Shown piece by piece: positions 1-7,992 of a stretch of 64,000 bases of DNA; the first letter of the stretch is position 1, and the number at the start of each line of letters is the position of its first letter. Below the pieces are notes generated by a model. That model saw nothing but the letters and a program-made list of their open reading frames with translations. It was not told the DNA's origin and did not search any database. The translations under genes were made by a program, and so were the position numbers. The stretch comes from Marinilactibacillus psychrotolerans (GTDB lineage Bacteria > Bacillota > Bacilli > Lactobacillales > Carnobacteriaceae_A): positions 22,204 to 86,203 of the forward strand of contig NZ_FMZD01000012.1 of the NCBI RefSeq assembly GCF_900101525.1, in the 5' to 3' direction.

Positions 1-542
1 CAGCAGATGCTAAAGAAACGGTTGCTGCTTGGAATATAGCCATAGAAAATAATGATGGACCTATTGCTTTAGTTTTATCTCGTCAGAATCTTCCTGTGTT
101 ATCAAACAAACAAGATCGAATTCTTGAAGGGGTTCAAAAAGGTGCTTATATCGTTTCTGAGTCTAACAGTAAACCAGAAGCATTATTAATTGCTACTGGG
201 TCTGAAGTATCTATTGCTATAGAAGCTCAGAAAAAGTTAAAAAAAGAACATAATCTTTCTGTATCTGTAATTAGTATGCCTAGCTGGGAACTCTTTAAAC
301 AAACAGACCAGGATTATCAAAAAATTGTTTTACCTGACGATGTAAAAGTAAGAGTATCGATTGAAGCTGGTTCCACATTTGGCTGGAAAGAGATTGTTGG
401 GGACAGTGGTGTTTCTATAGGAATCGATCATTTTGGTGCATCAGCACCAGGAGAGATATTATTTGAAAAATTCGGATTTACAGCAGATAACATAGCCAAT
501 ACAGTTTTAGAGCAAATGAAAATGAGGGATTCAAATGACTGA
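1..542 (+). CDS. tkt: transketolase, C-terminal part (5' end outside window)
   Basis: Partial gene that is already open at the left edge; the first complete codon starts at base 3. Transketolase is a thiamine-diphosphate enzyme that moves two-carbon units between sugar phosphates in the non-oxidative pentose phosphate pathway. About 179 residues are visible. They carry typical C-terminal signatures: ADAKETVAAW near the edge, ALVLSRQNLP, LIATGSEVSIA, VISMPSWELF and FGASAPGEILFEKFGF. These belong to the end of the pyrimidine domain and the C-terminal domain. The stop codon overlaps the next gene by 8 bases, so the two are translationally coupled. I infer that this is one of possibly several transketolase genes, here paired with an epimerase for pentose metabolism. 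The start and cofactor-binding half cannot be seen. Confidence 0.95.
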   Translation, partial: ADAKETVAAWNIAIENNDGPIALVLSRQNLPVLSNKQDRILEGVQKGAYIVSESNSKPEALLIATGSEVSIAIEAQKKLKKEHNLSVSVISMPSWELFKQTDQDYQKIVLPDDVKVRVSIEAGSTFGWKEIVGDSGVSIGIDHFGASAPGEILFEKFGFTADNIANTVLEQMKMRDSND

Positions 543-1179
543 AATTGGGATATCAATACTTTCCTCCGATCTTTTGAATCTGGAAAAAGAAATTAAGTCT
601 ATTGAAAAATCAAAGGCCGATTATATTCATATTGATATAATGGATGGACATTTTGTTCCCAATCTTACATTCGGTCCTGATATAGTTGCTCAAGTAAAAA
701 GAATGACGAAGATACCGCTTGATGTTCATCTCATGATAGATAATCCAGCAAGATATATTGAAACATTTGCCAGTGTGGGAGCTGATATATTAACGGTGCA
801 TTATGAAGCCTGTAATCAATTGGATGAAGTGCTTAGTCTGATACGCAGACATGGATGTAAACCAGGATTAGCGATTAAACCAACGACAAGTGTTGAATCT
901 ATAAAAAAATATTTAGATAAAGTGAGCTTGGTATTGCAAATGACAGTTGAACCAGGATTTGGAGGCCAAGCATTTATAGAAGCTACTTTAGAAAATTTAC
1001 AAACGTTGGATCTTCATCGGACACATCATCATTTAAGTTATATGATAGAAGTTGATGGAGGAATCAATAAGGTAACAGGCAAAAAATGTGTGAATGCTGG
1101 AGCTGATGTATTAGCAGTTGGATCCTATTATATCAATGCATTAAATAGAGAAAAAATAATTCAAGAATTAAAAAATTAA
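535..1179 (+). CDS. rpe: ribulose-phosphate 3-epimerase
   Basis: Cytosolic enzyme that interconverts D-ribulose 5-phosphate and D-xylulose 5-phosphate. It is 214 residues long, close to the usual 215-225 of the family, and folds as a TIM barrel. Visible signatures: ISILSSDLLNL at the N-terminus, HIDIMDGHFVPNLTFGP (metal and catalytic residues, near 32-48), DVHLMIDNP (near 62), VEPGFGGQAF (phosphate loop, near 139) and EVDGGIN (near 171). The ATG lies inside the end of the transketolase gene (8-base overlap), so both enzymes are probably made from one transcript. A strong terminator follows at once, marking the end of that operon. The pairing with transketolase fits a role in feeding pentose phosphates into the pathway. 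It may not be the only rpe in the genome. Confidence 0.95.
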   Translation: MTEIGISILSSDLLNLEKEIKSIEKSKADYIHIDIMDGHFVPNLTFGPDIVAQVKRMTKIPLDVHLMIDNPARYIETFASVGADILTVHYEACNQLDEVLSLIRRHGCKPGLAIKPTTSVESIKKYLDKVSLVLQMTVEPGFGGQAFIEATLENLQTLDLHRTHHHLSYMIEVDGGINKVTGKKCVNAGADVLAVGSYYINALNREKIIQELKN

Positions 1180-1190
1180 TAATATAGTTT

Positions 1191-1232
1191 CCTTATGAAT
1201 ACATTAATTAATGTATTCATAAGGATTTTTTA
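1191..1232 (+). terminator. rho-independent terminator after rpe
   Basis: Long perfect inverted repeat CCTTATGAATACATTA/TAATGTATTCATAAGG (1191-1224) followed by a T-rich run. It is rather AT-rich but very long. Confidence 0.85.
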
Positions 1233-1512
1233 TTAACTGCCATTTGAATAGAAAATTTATTTATAGTAATAGAATTTTTATTGTAATAATCCTTCTATAA
1301 TAAGTTGAATATTTTGAACAAAAATTACACATGATGTACATTGAATATGGACAAAGCGTTTCTATTTAATGAATATAGTCAGACAGTGTAATCCATTCCT
1401 TCATAGATCAGTTTGTAACTAAATAATAAAATTTAGAATGCATTGTATAAGACAATTAAATTTATAGAAATTAATGCTTTATTAAAAAAATTAGATAAAA
1501 GGAGATAGTGTA
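1233..1512. other. AT-rich intergenic region without a gene
   Basis: About 280 bases between the rpe terminator and the SDR gene. No open frame looks like a protein. It should hold the SDR promoter; candidates such as TTGAAC at about 1314 are weak and I cannot choose among them. An AAAGGAGA ribosome binding site lies just before the ATG at 1513. Confidence 0.5.
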
Positions 1513-2250
1513 ATGAGACTAGAAAATAAAGTAGCCTTTATTATAGGTGGAACTTCAGGTATCGGAGAAGCAACCTCCAAGCTATTCGCCAAAGAAGGCG
1601 CAAAGGTAGTTGTGGGTGGACGTAATGAAGAAGAAGGAAAAAGAATAGTTCAAGAGATTAGTGATAATCAGAATGAAGCAATTTTTGTTCAAGTTGATAC
1701 TACTAAAGCTGATGAGATTAAACAGGCAACCAAAAAAATTCTGGATCAATATGGAACAATTGATATACTATATAACGGTGCCGGAATACATGATGGGTAC
1801 AAAACAGTATTAGACACTGAAGAATCTGACTATGATAAAATTATGGAAGTAAATGTAAAAGGACCCTATCTGGCCACTAAAGCCGTTCTGCCTATATTTA
1901 TTGAAAAAGGAAACGGTACAATTATAAATGTAGGTTCTCAGGCCACTTTAGTAGCTGGACCAGGTGGATCCACTTATGTTACCTCTAAACATGCAATTGA
2001 AGGGTTTACTAAACAATTAACTTATGACTTTGGCCAAAAAGGGATTAAAGCAAACTTGCTGGCACCTGGATTTGTAAATACACCAATGACTGAAGGAATT
2101 GATGATGAGAGATTAAGTGATATTCCTGCTAAACGAGGAGGTAAACCTGAAGAAATTGCCTCCGCTGCTTTATTTTTAGCTTCAGAGGACTCAAACTATA
2201 TGCAAGGAGCCTCATTGGTTATAGATGGTGGATGGACAGTAGGAAGATAA
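1513..2250 (+). CDS. SDR-family NAD(P)-dependent oxidoreductase
   Basis: Classical short-chain dehydrogenase/reductase of 245 residues, the usual size. The Rossmann cofactor loop GGTSGIG is at residues 12-18, the NGAG motif (normally NNAG) is near 90, a catalytic serine lies in VGSQATL near 141, and the active-site YVTSK is near 155. The C-terminal MQGASLVIDGGW is typical of the FabG/glucose dehydrogenase-like group. The start is supported by AAAGGAGA 5-8 bases upstream. It is monocistronic, with terminators on both sides, so neighbours say nothing about the substrate. The protein should be a cytosolic tetrameric reductase or dehydrogenase of a sugar, alcohol or ketone, and the sequence does not decide which. 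FabG itself is unlikely because there is no fatty-acid gene context. Confidence 0.9.
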   Translation: MRLENKVAFIIGGTSGIGEATSKLFAKEGAKVVVGGRNEEEGKRIVQEISDNQNEAIFVQVDTTKADEIKQATKKILDQYGTIDILYNGAGIHDGYKTVLDTEESDYDKIMEVNVKGPYLATKAVLPIFIEKGNGTIINVGSQATLVAGPGGSTYVTSKHAIEGFTKQLTYDFGQKGIKANLLAPGFVNTPMTEGIDDERLSDIPAKRGGKPEEIASAALFLASEDSNYMQGASLVIDGGWTVGR

Positions 2251-2266
2251 TCATTTCATTTGAAGT

Positions 2267-2307
2267 AAAGCATAAAATGACTTCTAAAGTCATTTTATGC
2301 TTTTTTA
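2267..2307 (+). terminator. rho-independent terminator after the SDR gene
   Basis: Perfect 16-base stem AAGCATAAAATGACTT/AAGTCATTTTATGCTT (2268-2302) with a 3-base loop, followed by a T run. Confidence 0.9.
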
Positions 2308-2443
2308 ATAAAAATCATATATCTCGTCATAATTTGTTCAATAACTAACAATGAATAGTTAAATAAATATTTAAATCTATATTTTAGCTTTATTTTTCTC
2401 TTATTTTTTGTTAAACTATTCACAATAAAAGGAGGAGATTTAG

Positions 2444-2935
2444 GTGAAAAAAGTAATGTGTGCGTTAAAATTTATTTTTAGAAATGGTGAAACTTGGACA
2501 ATTGAACGTAAGCATATAGGCGATTTATGGATTAAACAAGTAACAACTAGTTTTGGTCGTATAGGTGAAAATGACTTTCAAGAAATTCATCCTTGTGAAT
2601 CATTAAAAATTGAAATAACAAGAGAAGCAGATTCTGTTAACTCAAATGATATAAATCTAGGTGGATTAGAAGCCGGCATGTTCAATCGGGTAAAACAATT
2701 CCAAGATATAGAAATGATGGATATCCTTTATCGTGATCGCATTAATGGAGATAAACCTGTCAGTGTAGATAAGGATCGTATTTATTTTCCATATAAAGCG
2801 TTGGATGTTGATGGACATGATAATCAATATCAATCAAGTATGATATCAGATGAGGATAAATTATATATCGTAATAGATCCAGATAAGACCGTGCAAGATA
2901 TTTATGGAGCGAAATTAACGAATAAAACAGTGTAA
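2444..2935 (+). CDS. hypothetical protein, 163 aa
   Basis: I do not recognise this protein. It starts at GTG with an excellent AAAGGAGGAG site 6-7 bases upstream and ends before a terminator, so it is probably a real single-gene unit. There is no signal peptide and no membrane segment, and the protein is acidic and probably cytosolic. The N-terminal half looks beta-rich (LKFIFRNGETWTIERKHIGDLWI). The second half ends with a hydrophobic strand, KLYIVIDPDKTV. Two CxL/CES cysteines do not form a recognisable metal site. It may be a lineage-specific protein of Lactobacillales. No function is proposed. Confidence 0.75.
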   Translation: MKKVMCALKFIFRNGETWTIERKHIGDLWIKQVTTSFGRIGENDFQEIHPCESLKIEITREADSVNSNDINLGGLEAGMFNRVKQFQDIEMMDILYRDRINGDKPVSVDKDRIYFPYKALDVDGHDNQYQSSMISDEDKLYIVIDPDKTVQDIYGAKLTNKTV

Positions 2936-2958
2936 TGAATTTTTATATAATTAAATTT

Positions 2959-3012
2959 AAAACAGTCTATTAGGTCATGTTATTTAACTTGATCTAATAG
3001 ACTGTTTTTTAA
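2959..3012 (+). terminator. rho-independent terminator
   Basis: 17-base stem AACAGTCTATTAGGTCA (2961-2977) pairs with TGATCTAATAGACTGTT (2990-3006), with one G-T pair, followed by six T. Confidence 0.9.
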
Positions 3013-3025
3013 TTAGCAATAAAGA

Positions 3026-3054
3026 TTGATGTTATTCAAGAAAAGAGTTACAAT
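3026..3054 (+). promoter_or_regulatory. SigA-type promoter of the flavin oxidoreductase gene
   Basis: TTGATG (3026-3031), 17-base spacer, TACAAT (3049-3054), 33 bases before the start codon. Confidence 0.6.
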
Positions 3055-3087
3055 AAGTAAGTAGATAAAAAGTAAAGGATGTTTTGA

Positions 3088-4191
3088 ATGAGTACATTAG
3101 GAAATTCAATTAAATTAAAAAGTGGCGTAACCTTAAAAAACAGAGCGATTATGGCACCAATGACTAATATGATGAGCTTTTTTGACGGAACGATCACTGA
3201 AAATGAGTTACAATATTACTCACTTAGAAGTGGAGAAGTTGGTGCTGTTATTACAGCTGCTTCCAATGTACAAGAAATTGGGCAAGGCTGGGAAGGCGAG
3301 CTAGGGGTTTATGATGATAAACATATCAAAGGGCTATCTAATTTAGCGGCTGCTATAAAAAAATCTGGAACTAAAGCTATACTGCAAATTTTTCATGGTG
3401 GAAGAATGACTAATTCAAAAATTTTAAGAGGAAAACAGCCAGTTTCAGCTAGTAAAGTAAAAGCAGAACGAGCAGATGCTGAAGAACCTAGAGCATTAAC
3501 AGATGATGAAATTATTCAAGTAATTGAAGATTTTAAAGCAGCTACTGTAAGAGCAATTAAGGCTGGTTTCGACGGGATAGAAATACATGGAGCAAATACT
3601 TATTTAATTCAGCAATTTTTTTCTCCACATTCTAATAGAAGAGAGGATAAATGGGGCGGCAGTCTGGATAAACGCTTCCATTTTGTTAATCAGTTAGTTG
3701 ATGGAGTAATCAAATCGGTAAAAGAAAATGCCTCAGAACCCTTTATTGTAGGATATAGATTTTCACCAGAAGAATATGAAGAACCTGGAATTAGAATAGA
3801 CGATACTCTTTATCTTGTAGATCAATTATCTGATAAGAATCTTGATTATCTGCATATTTCTCTAGGGGATTACAAACAGTATTCTAAATTTGATGAAAAA
3901 AAAGAACAGACCATTTTAGAAGTGGTTCATGATAAAATTGCCGGAAGAGTTCCATTAATCAGTGTTGGAAATATTCAAACAGGTTCAGATGCTAAAACAG
4001 CTCTTAAAGATAGTGAGATGGTTGCTCTAGGTAGAGTCTTGCTTGCAGATCCACATTGGACAAGCAAAGTACTAAGTAATAGAGAAGATTTGATCCGCTA
4101 CACAGTTACTGAAGAAGAGCGTGATGAATTGAAGTTAAATACAGGTGTATGGATGTTCATGAATGCAATGATGCCGGAACGCATAAAATAA
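3088..4191 (+). CDS. NADH:flavin oxidoreductase / Old Yellow Enzyme family protein
   Basis: FMN-dependent TIM-barrel ene-reductase family protein of 367 residues. Visible signatures: RAIMAPMTN near residue 20 (FMN contact), LQIFHGGRM near 105, GFDGIEIHGAN near 162 (substrate-binding His and Asn), FFSPHSNRREDKWGGS near 178 (family signature), SVGNIQTG near 291 and ALGRVLLADPHW near 310 (FMN phosphate loop). It lacks the C-terminal iron-sulfur/FAD part of the long 2,4-dienoyl-CoA reductase type, so it belongs to the short YqiG/OYE-like class. It is monocistronic, with its own promoter and a terminator downstream. The likely role is reduction of an activated double bond in a cytosolic substrate, possibly in detoxification; the physiological substrate cannot be told. 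Confidence 0.9.
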   Translation: MSTLGNSIKLKSGVTLKNRAIMAPMTNMMSFFDGTITENELQYYSLRSGEVGAVITAASNVQEIGQGWEGELGVYDDKHIKGLSNLAAAIKKSGTKAILQIFHGGRMTNSKILRGKQPVSASKVKAERADAEEPRALTDDEIIQVIEDFKAATVRAIKAGFDGIEIHGANTYLIQQFFSPHSNRREDKWGGSLDKRFHFVNQLVDGVIKSVKENASEPFIVGYRFSPEEYEEPGIRIDDTLYLVDQLSDKNLDYLHISLGDYKQYSKFDEKKEQTILEVVHDKIAGRVPLISVGNIQTGSDAKTALKDSEMVALGRVLLADPHWTSKVLSNREDLIRYTVTEEERDELKLNTGVWMFMNAMMPERIK

Positions 4192-4196
4192 CAAAT

Positions 4197-4249
4197 AAAA
4201 AAGCTGTAAGGAAACGCTGAATATTTCAGCATTTCTTTGCAGCTTTTTG
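4197..4249. terminator. terminator between convergent genes
   Basis: Imperfect hairpin AAAAAGCTG...CAGCTTTTT enclosing GCTGAA/TTTCAGC, with A and T runs on both sides. It could serve the plus-strand oxidoreductase and the minus-strand gene below. Confidence 0.75.
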
Positions 4250-4268
4250 TATGATTCTAATTTAAGAA

Positions 4269-4796
4269 TCAGCTAAATTGAATGTAGATACTGATATCAA
4301 AAGGATCTGCTTCTTGTACAACGGTTTGTGTCTTAGGATTGAAATACTTATATGGTCCACCTTTAACAAAAGCAAAGGCTGTTATCACAGTTGATTGTAG
4401 ATAATGAATTGTATTACTTGTATAATTTTTAGGTAATTTACCTAAAAATATAGAATTGATATAGACATCTAAACGGCCTATTTCATTAGGAATGAGCTTA
4501 ACATACTTAGTAGAATAACTTTCATATTTATAGACTTTTTCGTTGTAATTTCTCAAATCTTCTTCTCGTTTACCAGCATAATTTCTTTTAATTTGAGTAT
4601 GTCTAATCATATTTTCCGTAATTTGATTGATGAGATCTTGGCTTGAAGTTAATTCACTCGCATTGATTTGAATTTTATATTCTATTGAAAGTGGTGTACG
4701 ATTTTTCTTTTTAAATACCGGAATATCTTTTATAAGCTGTTGCGATTGATTCGATTGTTTCTTCCAGAATTTTTCAATGGAATTTATAAATCCCAT
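4269..4796 (-). CDS. hypothetical protein, 175 aa
   Basis: I chose the start at 4796 (MGFINSIEKF) because GAAAGGGGGAATTCATA lies just upstream. A longer frame reaches 4832 but has no ribosome binding site. The protein has no signal peptide or membrane segment. The N-terminal 40 residues are basic and amphipathic. The C-terminal part (about 95-175) holds a pattern of beta strands, RLDVYINSIFLGKLPK then FDISIYIQF at the very end. This resembles HIRAN-like domains, which bind DNA ends in helicase-associated proteins, but the likeness is only impressionistic. The gene stands alone, convergent with the flavin reductase. Function unknown. Confidence 0.7.
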   Translation of the reverse strand: MGFINSIEKFWKKQSNQSQQLIKDIPVFKKKNRTPLSIEYKIQINASELTSSQDLINQITENMIRHTQIKRNYAGKREEDLRNYNEKVYKYESYSTKYVKLIPNEIGRLDVYINSIFLGKLPKNYTSNTIHYLQSTVITAFAFVKGGPYKYFNPKTQTVVQEADPFDISIYIQFS

Positions 4797-5194
4797 TATG
4801 AATTCCCCCTTTCTAAAAAATCTTGAAAACAAAATTTAAATTTAGTTAATCTTCGGTTTAAAATAACAACTCTTATATAAATATGTTACAGAAAACATTG
4901 TATTTGTTCAACTATTACGCATTGAGAGTAACAAATAATAAAATATTCACAGCAAAGTTTATATAGTAGATGTTTTCTTGTCGTAAATCACATAATAAGG
5001 CTACCTCGTTGTCAGAATGATTAATTATGCTGACCCGCTAGATTTTCTTTTTTCACAGTTTATCTTTTCTGTCAAACTCGGTGTAACCTATTCTTTTTTT
5101 ATGAAATATAAAAGGATATTGTCCAAAAGTCACTTGTTAATTATAGTATAATAGAATTATACTGCTAATATTATGTAGCATAGGAGGGGAATGT
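4797..5194. other. intergenic region upstream of the two-component genes
   Basis: Nearly 400 bases without a gene, shared by the divergent hypothetical gene and the kinase gene. The only clear element is the promoter at 5134-5163. The sequence AAGTCAC just before it (about 5127-5133) matches half of the palindrome found upstream of the exporter genes at 6950-6963, which hints at autoregulation. Nothing else stands out. Confidence 0.45.
5134..5163 (+). promoter_or_regulatory. candidate promoter of the LnrJK-like operon
   Basis: TTGTTA (5134-5139), 18-base spacer, TATACT (5158-5163). A second -10-like TATAAT lies at 5147-5152 but has no well-placed -35. Confidence 0.5.
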
Positions 5195-6301
5195 TTGAAA
5201 ACTTTTTGGTTGAATTTTTTGTTATTGTTTTTTAGTTGGATGTTCGCTTTAATAAATAAAGGGATTGACACCAAAGCAATTCTATTAAGTGCTTTATTTT
5301 TTTCTATCTATTTTTTAATGCCGCTTTTTGAAAATAAAATAAAAAAAGGATTATTCATTCTATCCTTACTTTTGATGTTATCTATTTTTTATTCTAATAA
5401 TCTAAATTTCTTTACTTGGTTTATGTATACGATTTTTTTGATAGAATTTAATGGGTTATTTAAACCTAAATTATTGTATCTAACTGTAATAGTTGTGTAT
5501 GCCTTATCATTATTTCCATTTTTATTAAACGCTGAAATAACACAAGTATTATTTATAGTTTTTATGGTTTTCTTAACCATTTTACTAATCAATCAATTAA
5601 GAAAATATGAGTTAAGAAATAAAGAGTTAAAGAAAAAGTACATAAAGGTGTATGATGAACATCGATTTATGAAACGACAAATTATAAATAATGAAGAAGT
5701 CATTCGACAAGAAGAACGTAACCAAGTCGCTAGAGAAATTCATGATTCTGTGGGACATAGATTAACTGCATTATTGATGCAGCTAGAAGTGGCTCGTTTA
5801 AAAGCAAATGATAAACATACAGAAATGCAATATGATAATCTTAAACAATTAGCACAAAGTAGTTTGCAGGATACCCGTAAAGCTGTCAGAGCCCTTAAAA
5901 CTCAGGAACACTCCGGTTTGCAAGCGATCATTTTATTAATAAGAAAGTTAGAAGCAGAGAGTCATTTAAGATTAGCCCTCAGATTCCAACCAGGTGTGCT
6001 CCATTTAAATTTTACAAATCAACAATCTGTTGTGTTATATCGGTCAATACAGGAAGCCCTGACTAATATGATGCGACATAGTGAAAGCAGAACAGCGGAC
6101 ATTAAATTCGAAATAATTGCTCAGAAAGATTTCAGAGTTGAAATTAGCCATCCGGTTACTCAAAAGATCAGGATCATTGAAGGATTTGGCTTAACAAGTA
6201 TGCGCGAACGACTGGTAACAATCGGTGGCAGATTGAATTTCAGCCAGACGGAAGATCAGTTAAGTTTAATTTTTCAATTTCCACTAGAGGTGAAGAAATG
6301 A
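5195..6301 (+). CDS. sensor histidine kinase, LnrJ/DesK-like (HisKA_3 type)
   Basis: Membrane sensor kinase of 368 residues. The first 145 residues form five or six hydrophobic helices with short loops, so the input is probably membrane-borne. The dimerisation/phosphoacceptor region has EERNQVAREIHDSVGHRL near 173-190, with the phosphorylated His in REIHD. The ATPase domain has YRSIQEALTNMMRHS near 278 and GFGLTSMRERL near 337. The start is TTG at 5195, placed 7 bases after AGGAGG; an ATG at 5191 is out of frame. The stop overlaps the response regulator by four bases. Gene order kinase, regulator, ATPase, permease, permease matches the Bacillus lnrJKLMN (yfiJKLMN) locus, where the system senses and exports linearmycin-type membrane-active polyenes. 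That is known for Bacillus; here it is inferred. Confidence 0.9.
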   Translation: MKTFWLNFLLLFFSWMFALINKGIDTKAILLSALFFSIYFLMPLFENKIKKGLFILSLLLMLSIFYSNNLNFFTWFMYTIFLIEFNGLFKPKLLYLTVIVVYALSLFPFLLNAEITQVLFIVFMVFLTILLINQLRKYELRNKELKKKYIKVYDEHRFMKRQIINNEEVIRQEERNQVAREIHDSVGHRLTALLMQLEVARLKANDKHTEMQYDNLKQLAQSSLQDTRKAVRALKTQEHSGLQAIILLIRKLEAESHLRLALRFQPGVLHLNFTNQQSVVLYRSIQEALTNMMRHSESRTADIKFEIIAQKDFRVEISHPVTQKIRIIEGFGLTSMRERLVTIGGRLNFSQTEDQLSLIFQFPLEVKK

Positions 6302-6933
6302 TTGATATTTTAATTGCAGAAGATCAAGTATTAGTTAGACAAGGGCTTAAAATGATGCTGGAAACAGAAGCGGAGTTTCGTGTCGTGGCAGAAGCAAGTA
6401 ATGGAAAAGAAGCAGTTGAGTGGTGTCAAAGAAAGTCTTTTGACCTTGTATTGCTAGATATTAGAATGCCCGAGATGAATGGATTAGAGGCTGGAAAAAT
6501 AATTAGAAATCAACATCCTCAAACAATAATTTTGATGCTGACAACTTTCAATGATGAAGAGTATGCTTTAGAAGCACTTAAAAATAAAGCAAATGGATAC
6601 TTACTGAAAGATGGAGATTCATTTGAATTGATCAAATCGGTAAAAAGTGCCCTAAATGGAGGATTGGTCATTCAAGACCATGTAGCGGCTAGAGTAATGC
6701 CTACACTACTCGATCGGCAGCCTACAAATGAACCAGTCAATCGTTTTTTAACACATAGAGAACTAGATATTATAAAAAAAATAGGAGAAGGAAAAAATAA
6801 TCAGGAAATTGCTGATACTTTATACTTATCTGTTGGGACAGTCAAGAATCATATTTCGTCTATATTAACTAAACTGGAGTTAAGAGACCGTACACAAATT
6901 GCCATTTATGCATTAAAACATAAAATATTTTGA
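6298..6933 (+). CDS. response regulator, LuxR/NarL family (LnrK-like)
   Basis: 211 residues. An N-terminal receiver domain has the acidic pair in IAEDQ (near 8), the phosphorylated Asp in LLDIRMPEMNG (near 53) and the conserved Lys in YLLKDGD (near 104). A C-terminal LuxR-type helix-turn-helix follows: LTHRELDIIKKIGEG then NNQEIADTLYLSVGTVKNHISS (near 148-190). Its ATG overlaps the kinase stop (ATGA), so the pair is co-translated. The likely role is activation of the exporter genes downstream. A perfect 14-base palindrome upstream of their promoter is a good candidate target. Confidence 0.92.
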   Translation: MIDILIAEDQVLVRQGLKMMLETEAEFRVVAEASNGKEAVEWCQRKSFDLVLLDIRMPEMNGLEAGKIIRNQHPQTIILMLTTFNDEEYALEALKNKANGYLLKDGDSFELIKSVKSALNGGLVIQDHVAARVMPTLLDRQPTNEPVNRFLTHRELDIIKKIGEGKNNQEIADTLYLSVGTVKNHISSILTKLELRDRTQIAIYALKHKIF

Positions 6934-6949
6934 CTTATTATAATATAAT

Positions 6950-6963
6950 GTGACTTAAGTCAC
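6950..6963. promoter_or_regulatory. palindromic operator upstream of the ABC exporter promoter
   Basis: Perfect 14-base palindrome GTGACTTAAGTCAC. It lies about 27 bases upstream of the -35 at 6991, the usual place for an activator. The ACT-NN-AGT arrangement resembles sites described for LiaR/VraR-type NarL-family regulators. I infer that it binds the LnrK-like regulator encoded just upstream. Confidence 0.6.
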
Positions 6964-6979
6964 CCCTATTTAATGACTA

Positions 6980-7007
6980 GAGACAGTATTTTGACTGTCT
7001 CTTTTTT
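6980..7007 (+). terminator. terminator after the response regulator gene
   Basis: GAGACAGT (6980-6987), loop ATTTTG, ACTGTCTC (6994-7001), then six T. It separates regulator and exporter transcription; its right arm overlaps the next promoter's -35. Confidence 0.8.
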
Positions 7008-7020
7008 CGTATAATATTAT
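6991..7020 (+). promoter_or_regulatory. candidate promoter of the LnrLMN-like exporter operon
   Basis: TTGACT (6991-6996), 18-base spacer, TATTAT (7015-7020), followed by AAAGGAG and the ATG at 7047. The -35 lies within the preceding terminator hairpin, which is an unusual overlap. Confidence 0.55.
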
Positions 7021-7046
7021 TAAACCAATACAAAGGAGTGATCTAG

Positions 7047-7979
7047 ATGCTAGAAGCACAAAATCTGGAAATGAAATACAAAAATAAGTTGGCTGTAGAC
7101 AATGTGAATTTATATATTGAAAAAGGGGAATCAGTGGGGTTGTTAGGACCAAATGGAGCTGGTAAGTCTACAACGATCTCTATGATTTCTACTTTACTTC
7201 CTCCGACTAAAGGAACTGTCAAATATAATGGGAAAGATATATTCGATAAACCGGAGTCAATTCGACCATTTTTGGGAGTTGTACCACAAGAAATTGCACT
7301 TTATGATGAGTTATCTGCATTAGAAAATCTTACTTTTTTTGGAAAAATTCATGGGCTAAGAGGTCAAGTTCTTAAAGATAAAATTCAAAAAGTACTTGAA
7401 TTAGTAGAGTTAACAGATCGAAAGAAGGATGCAGTTAAAAACTATTCTGGTGGAATGAAGCGTCGAATCAATTTAGCAGTTGCATTACTGCATGATCCGG
7501 AAATATTAATAATGGATGAGCCAACAGTTGGAATTGATCCTCAGTCAAGAAATTATATTTTAGACATGGTTAAGAAATTAAATAAAGAAAAGAAACTGAC
7601 GATATTATATACCAGCCATTATATGGAAGAAGTCGAAAAGCTATGTGACCGTATATACATTATGGACCATGGACAAATTGTGGCATCAGGAACAAATGAG
7701 GAATTAAAGAGTATTTTAACAAATGAAGAAACGATAGAAGTATCTGTTAACGTGCATGATGATCACTTCACAGAATGTTTAATGAATAATCAAAGTATAA
7801 ATCAGATTACTAAAGAAGAGAATGGGTATAGATTGATCGTTTCTAAAAGTGAAGAGCTACTAGTCAAATTATTTGAATATGCAAAATGTTCTAATATTGT
7901 CATTACGGGTATCCAAATTAAGAAACCAACATTAGAAGATGTGTTTTTACATTTAACTGGTAAAAAACTGCGAGATTAA
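7047..7979 (+). CDS. ABC exporter ATP-binding protein, LnrL-like
   Basis: 310 residues, a full ABC-2-type drug/antibiotic exporter ATPase. Walker A GPNGAGKST is near 35, signature YSGGMKRRINLA near 133, Walker B LIMDEPTVGIDP near 153 and H-loop TSHYMEEV near 190. The last 85 residues form the usual C-terminal extension of DrrA/LnrL-type ATPases. The start is supported by AAAGGAG. It powers the two permeases that follow at 13 and 0 bases distance. The complex should sit at the cytoplasmic face of the membrane and export or remove membrane-active compounds, by analogy with Bacillus LnrLMN (linearmycin resistance). The actual substrate here is unknown. Confidence 0.93.
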   Translation: MLEAQNLEMKYKNKLAVDNVNLYIEKGESVGLLGPNGAGKSTTISMISTLLPPTKGTVKYNGKDIFDKPESIRPFLGVVPQEIALYDELSALENLTFFGKIHGLRGQVLKDKIQKVLELVELTDRKKDAVKNYSGGMKRRINLAVALLHDPEILIMDEPTVGIDPQSRNYILDMVKKLNKEKKLTILYTSHYMEEVEKLCDRIYIMDHGQIVASGTNEELKSILTNEETIEVSVNVHDDHFTECLMNNQSINQITKEENGYRLIVSKSEELLVKLFEYAKCSNIVITGIQIKKPTLEDVFLHLTGKKLRD

Positions 7980-7992
7980 AGGGGGTGGCAGC

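Noticed and set aside
1357..1372. cre-like sequence ACAAAGCGTTTCTA before the SDR gene
   Set aside because: Three mismatches to fixed positions of the consensus and no linked sugar gene.
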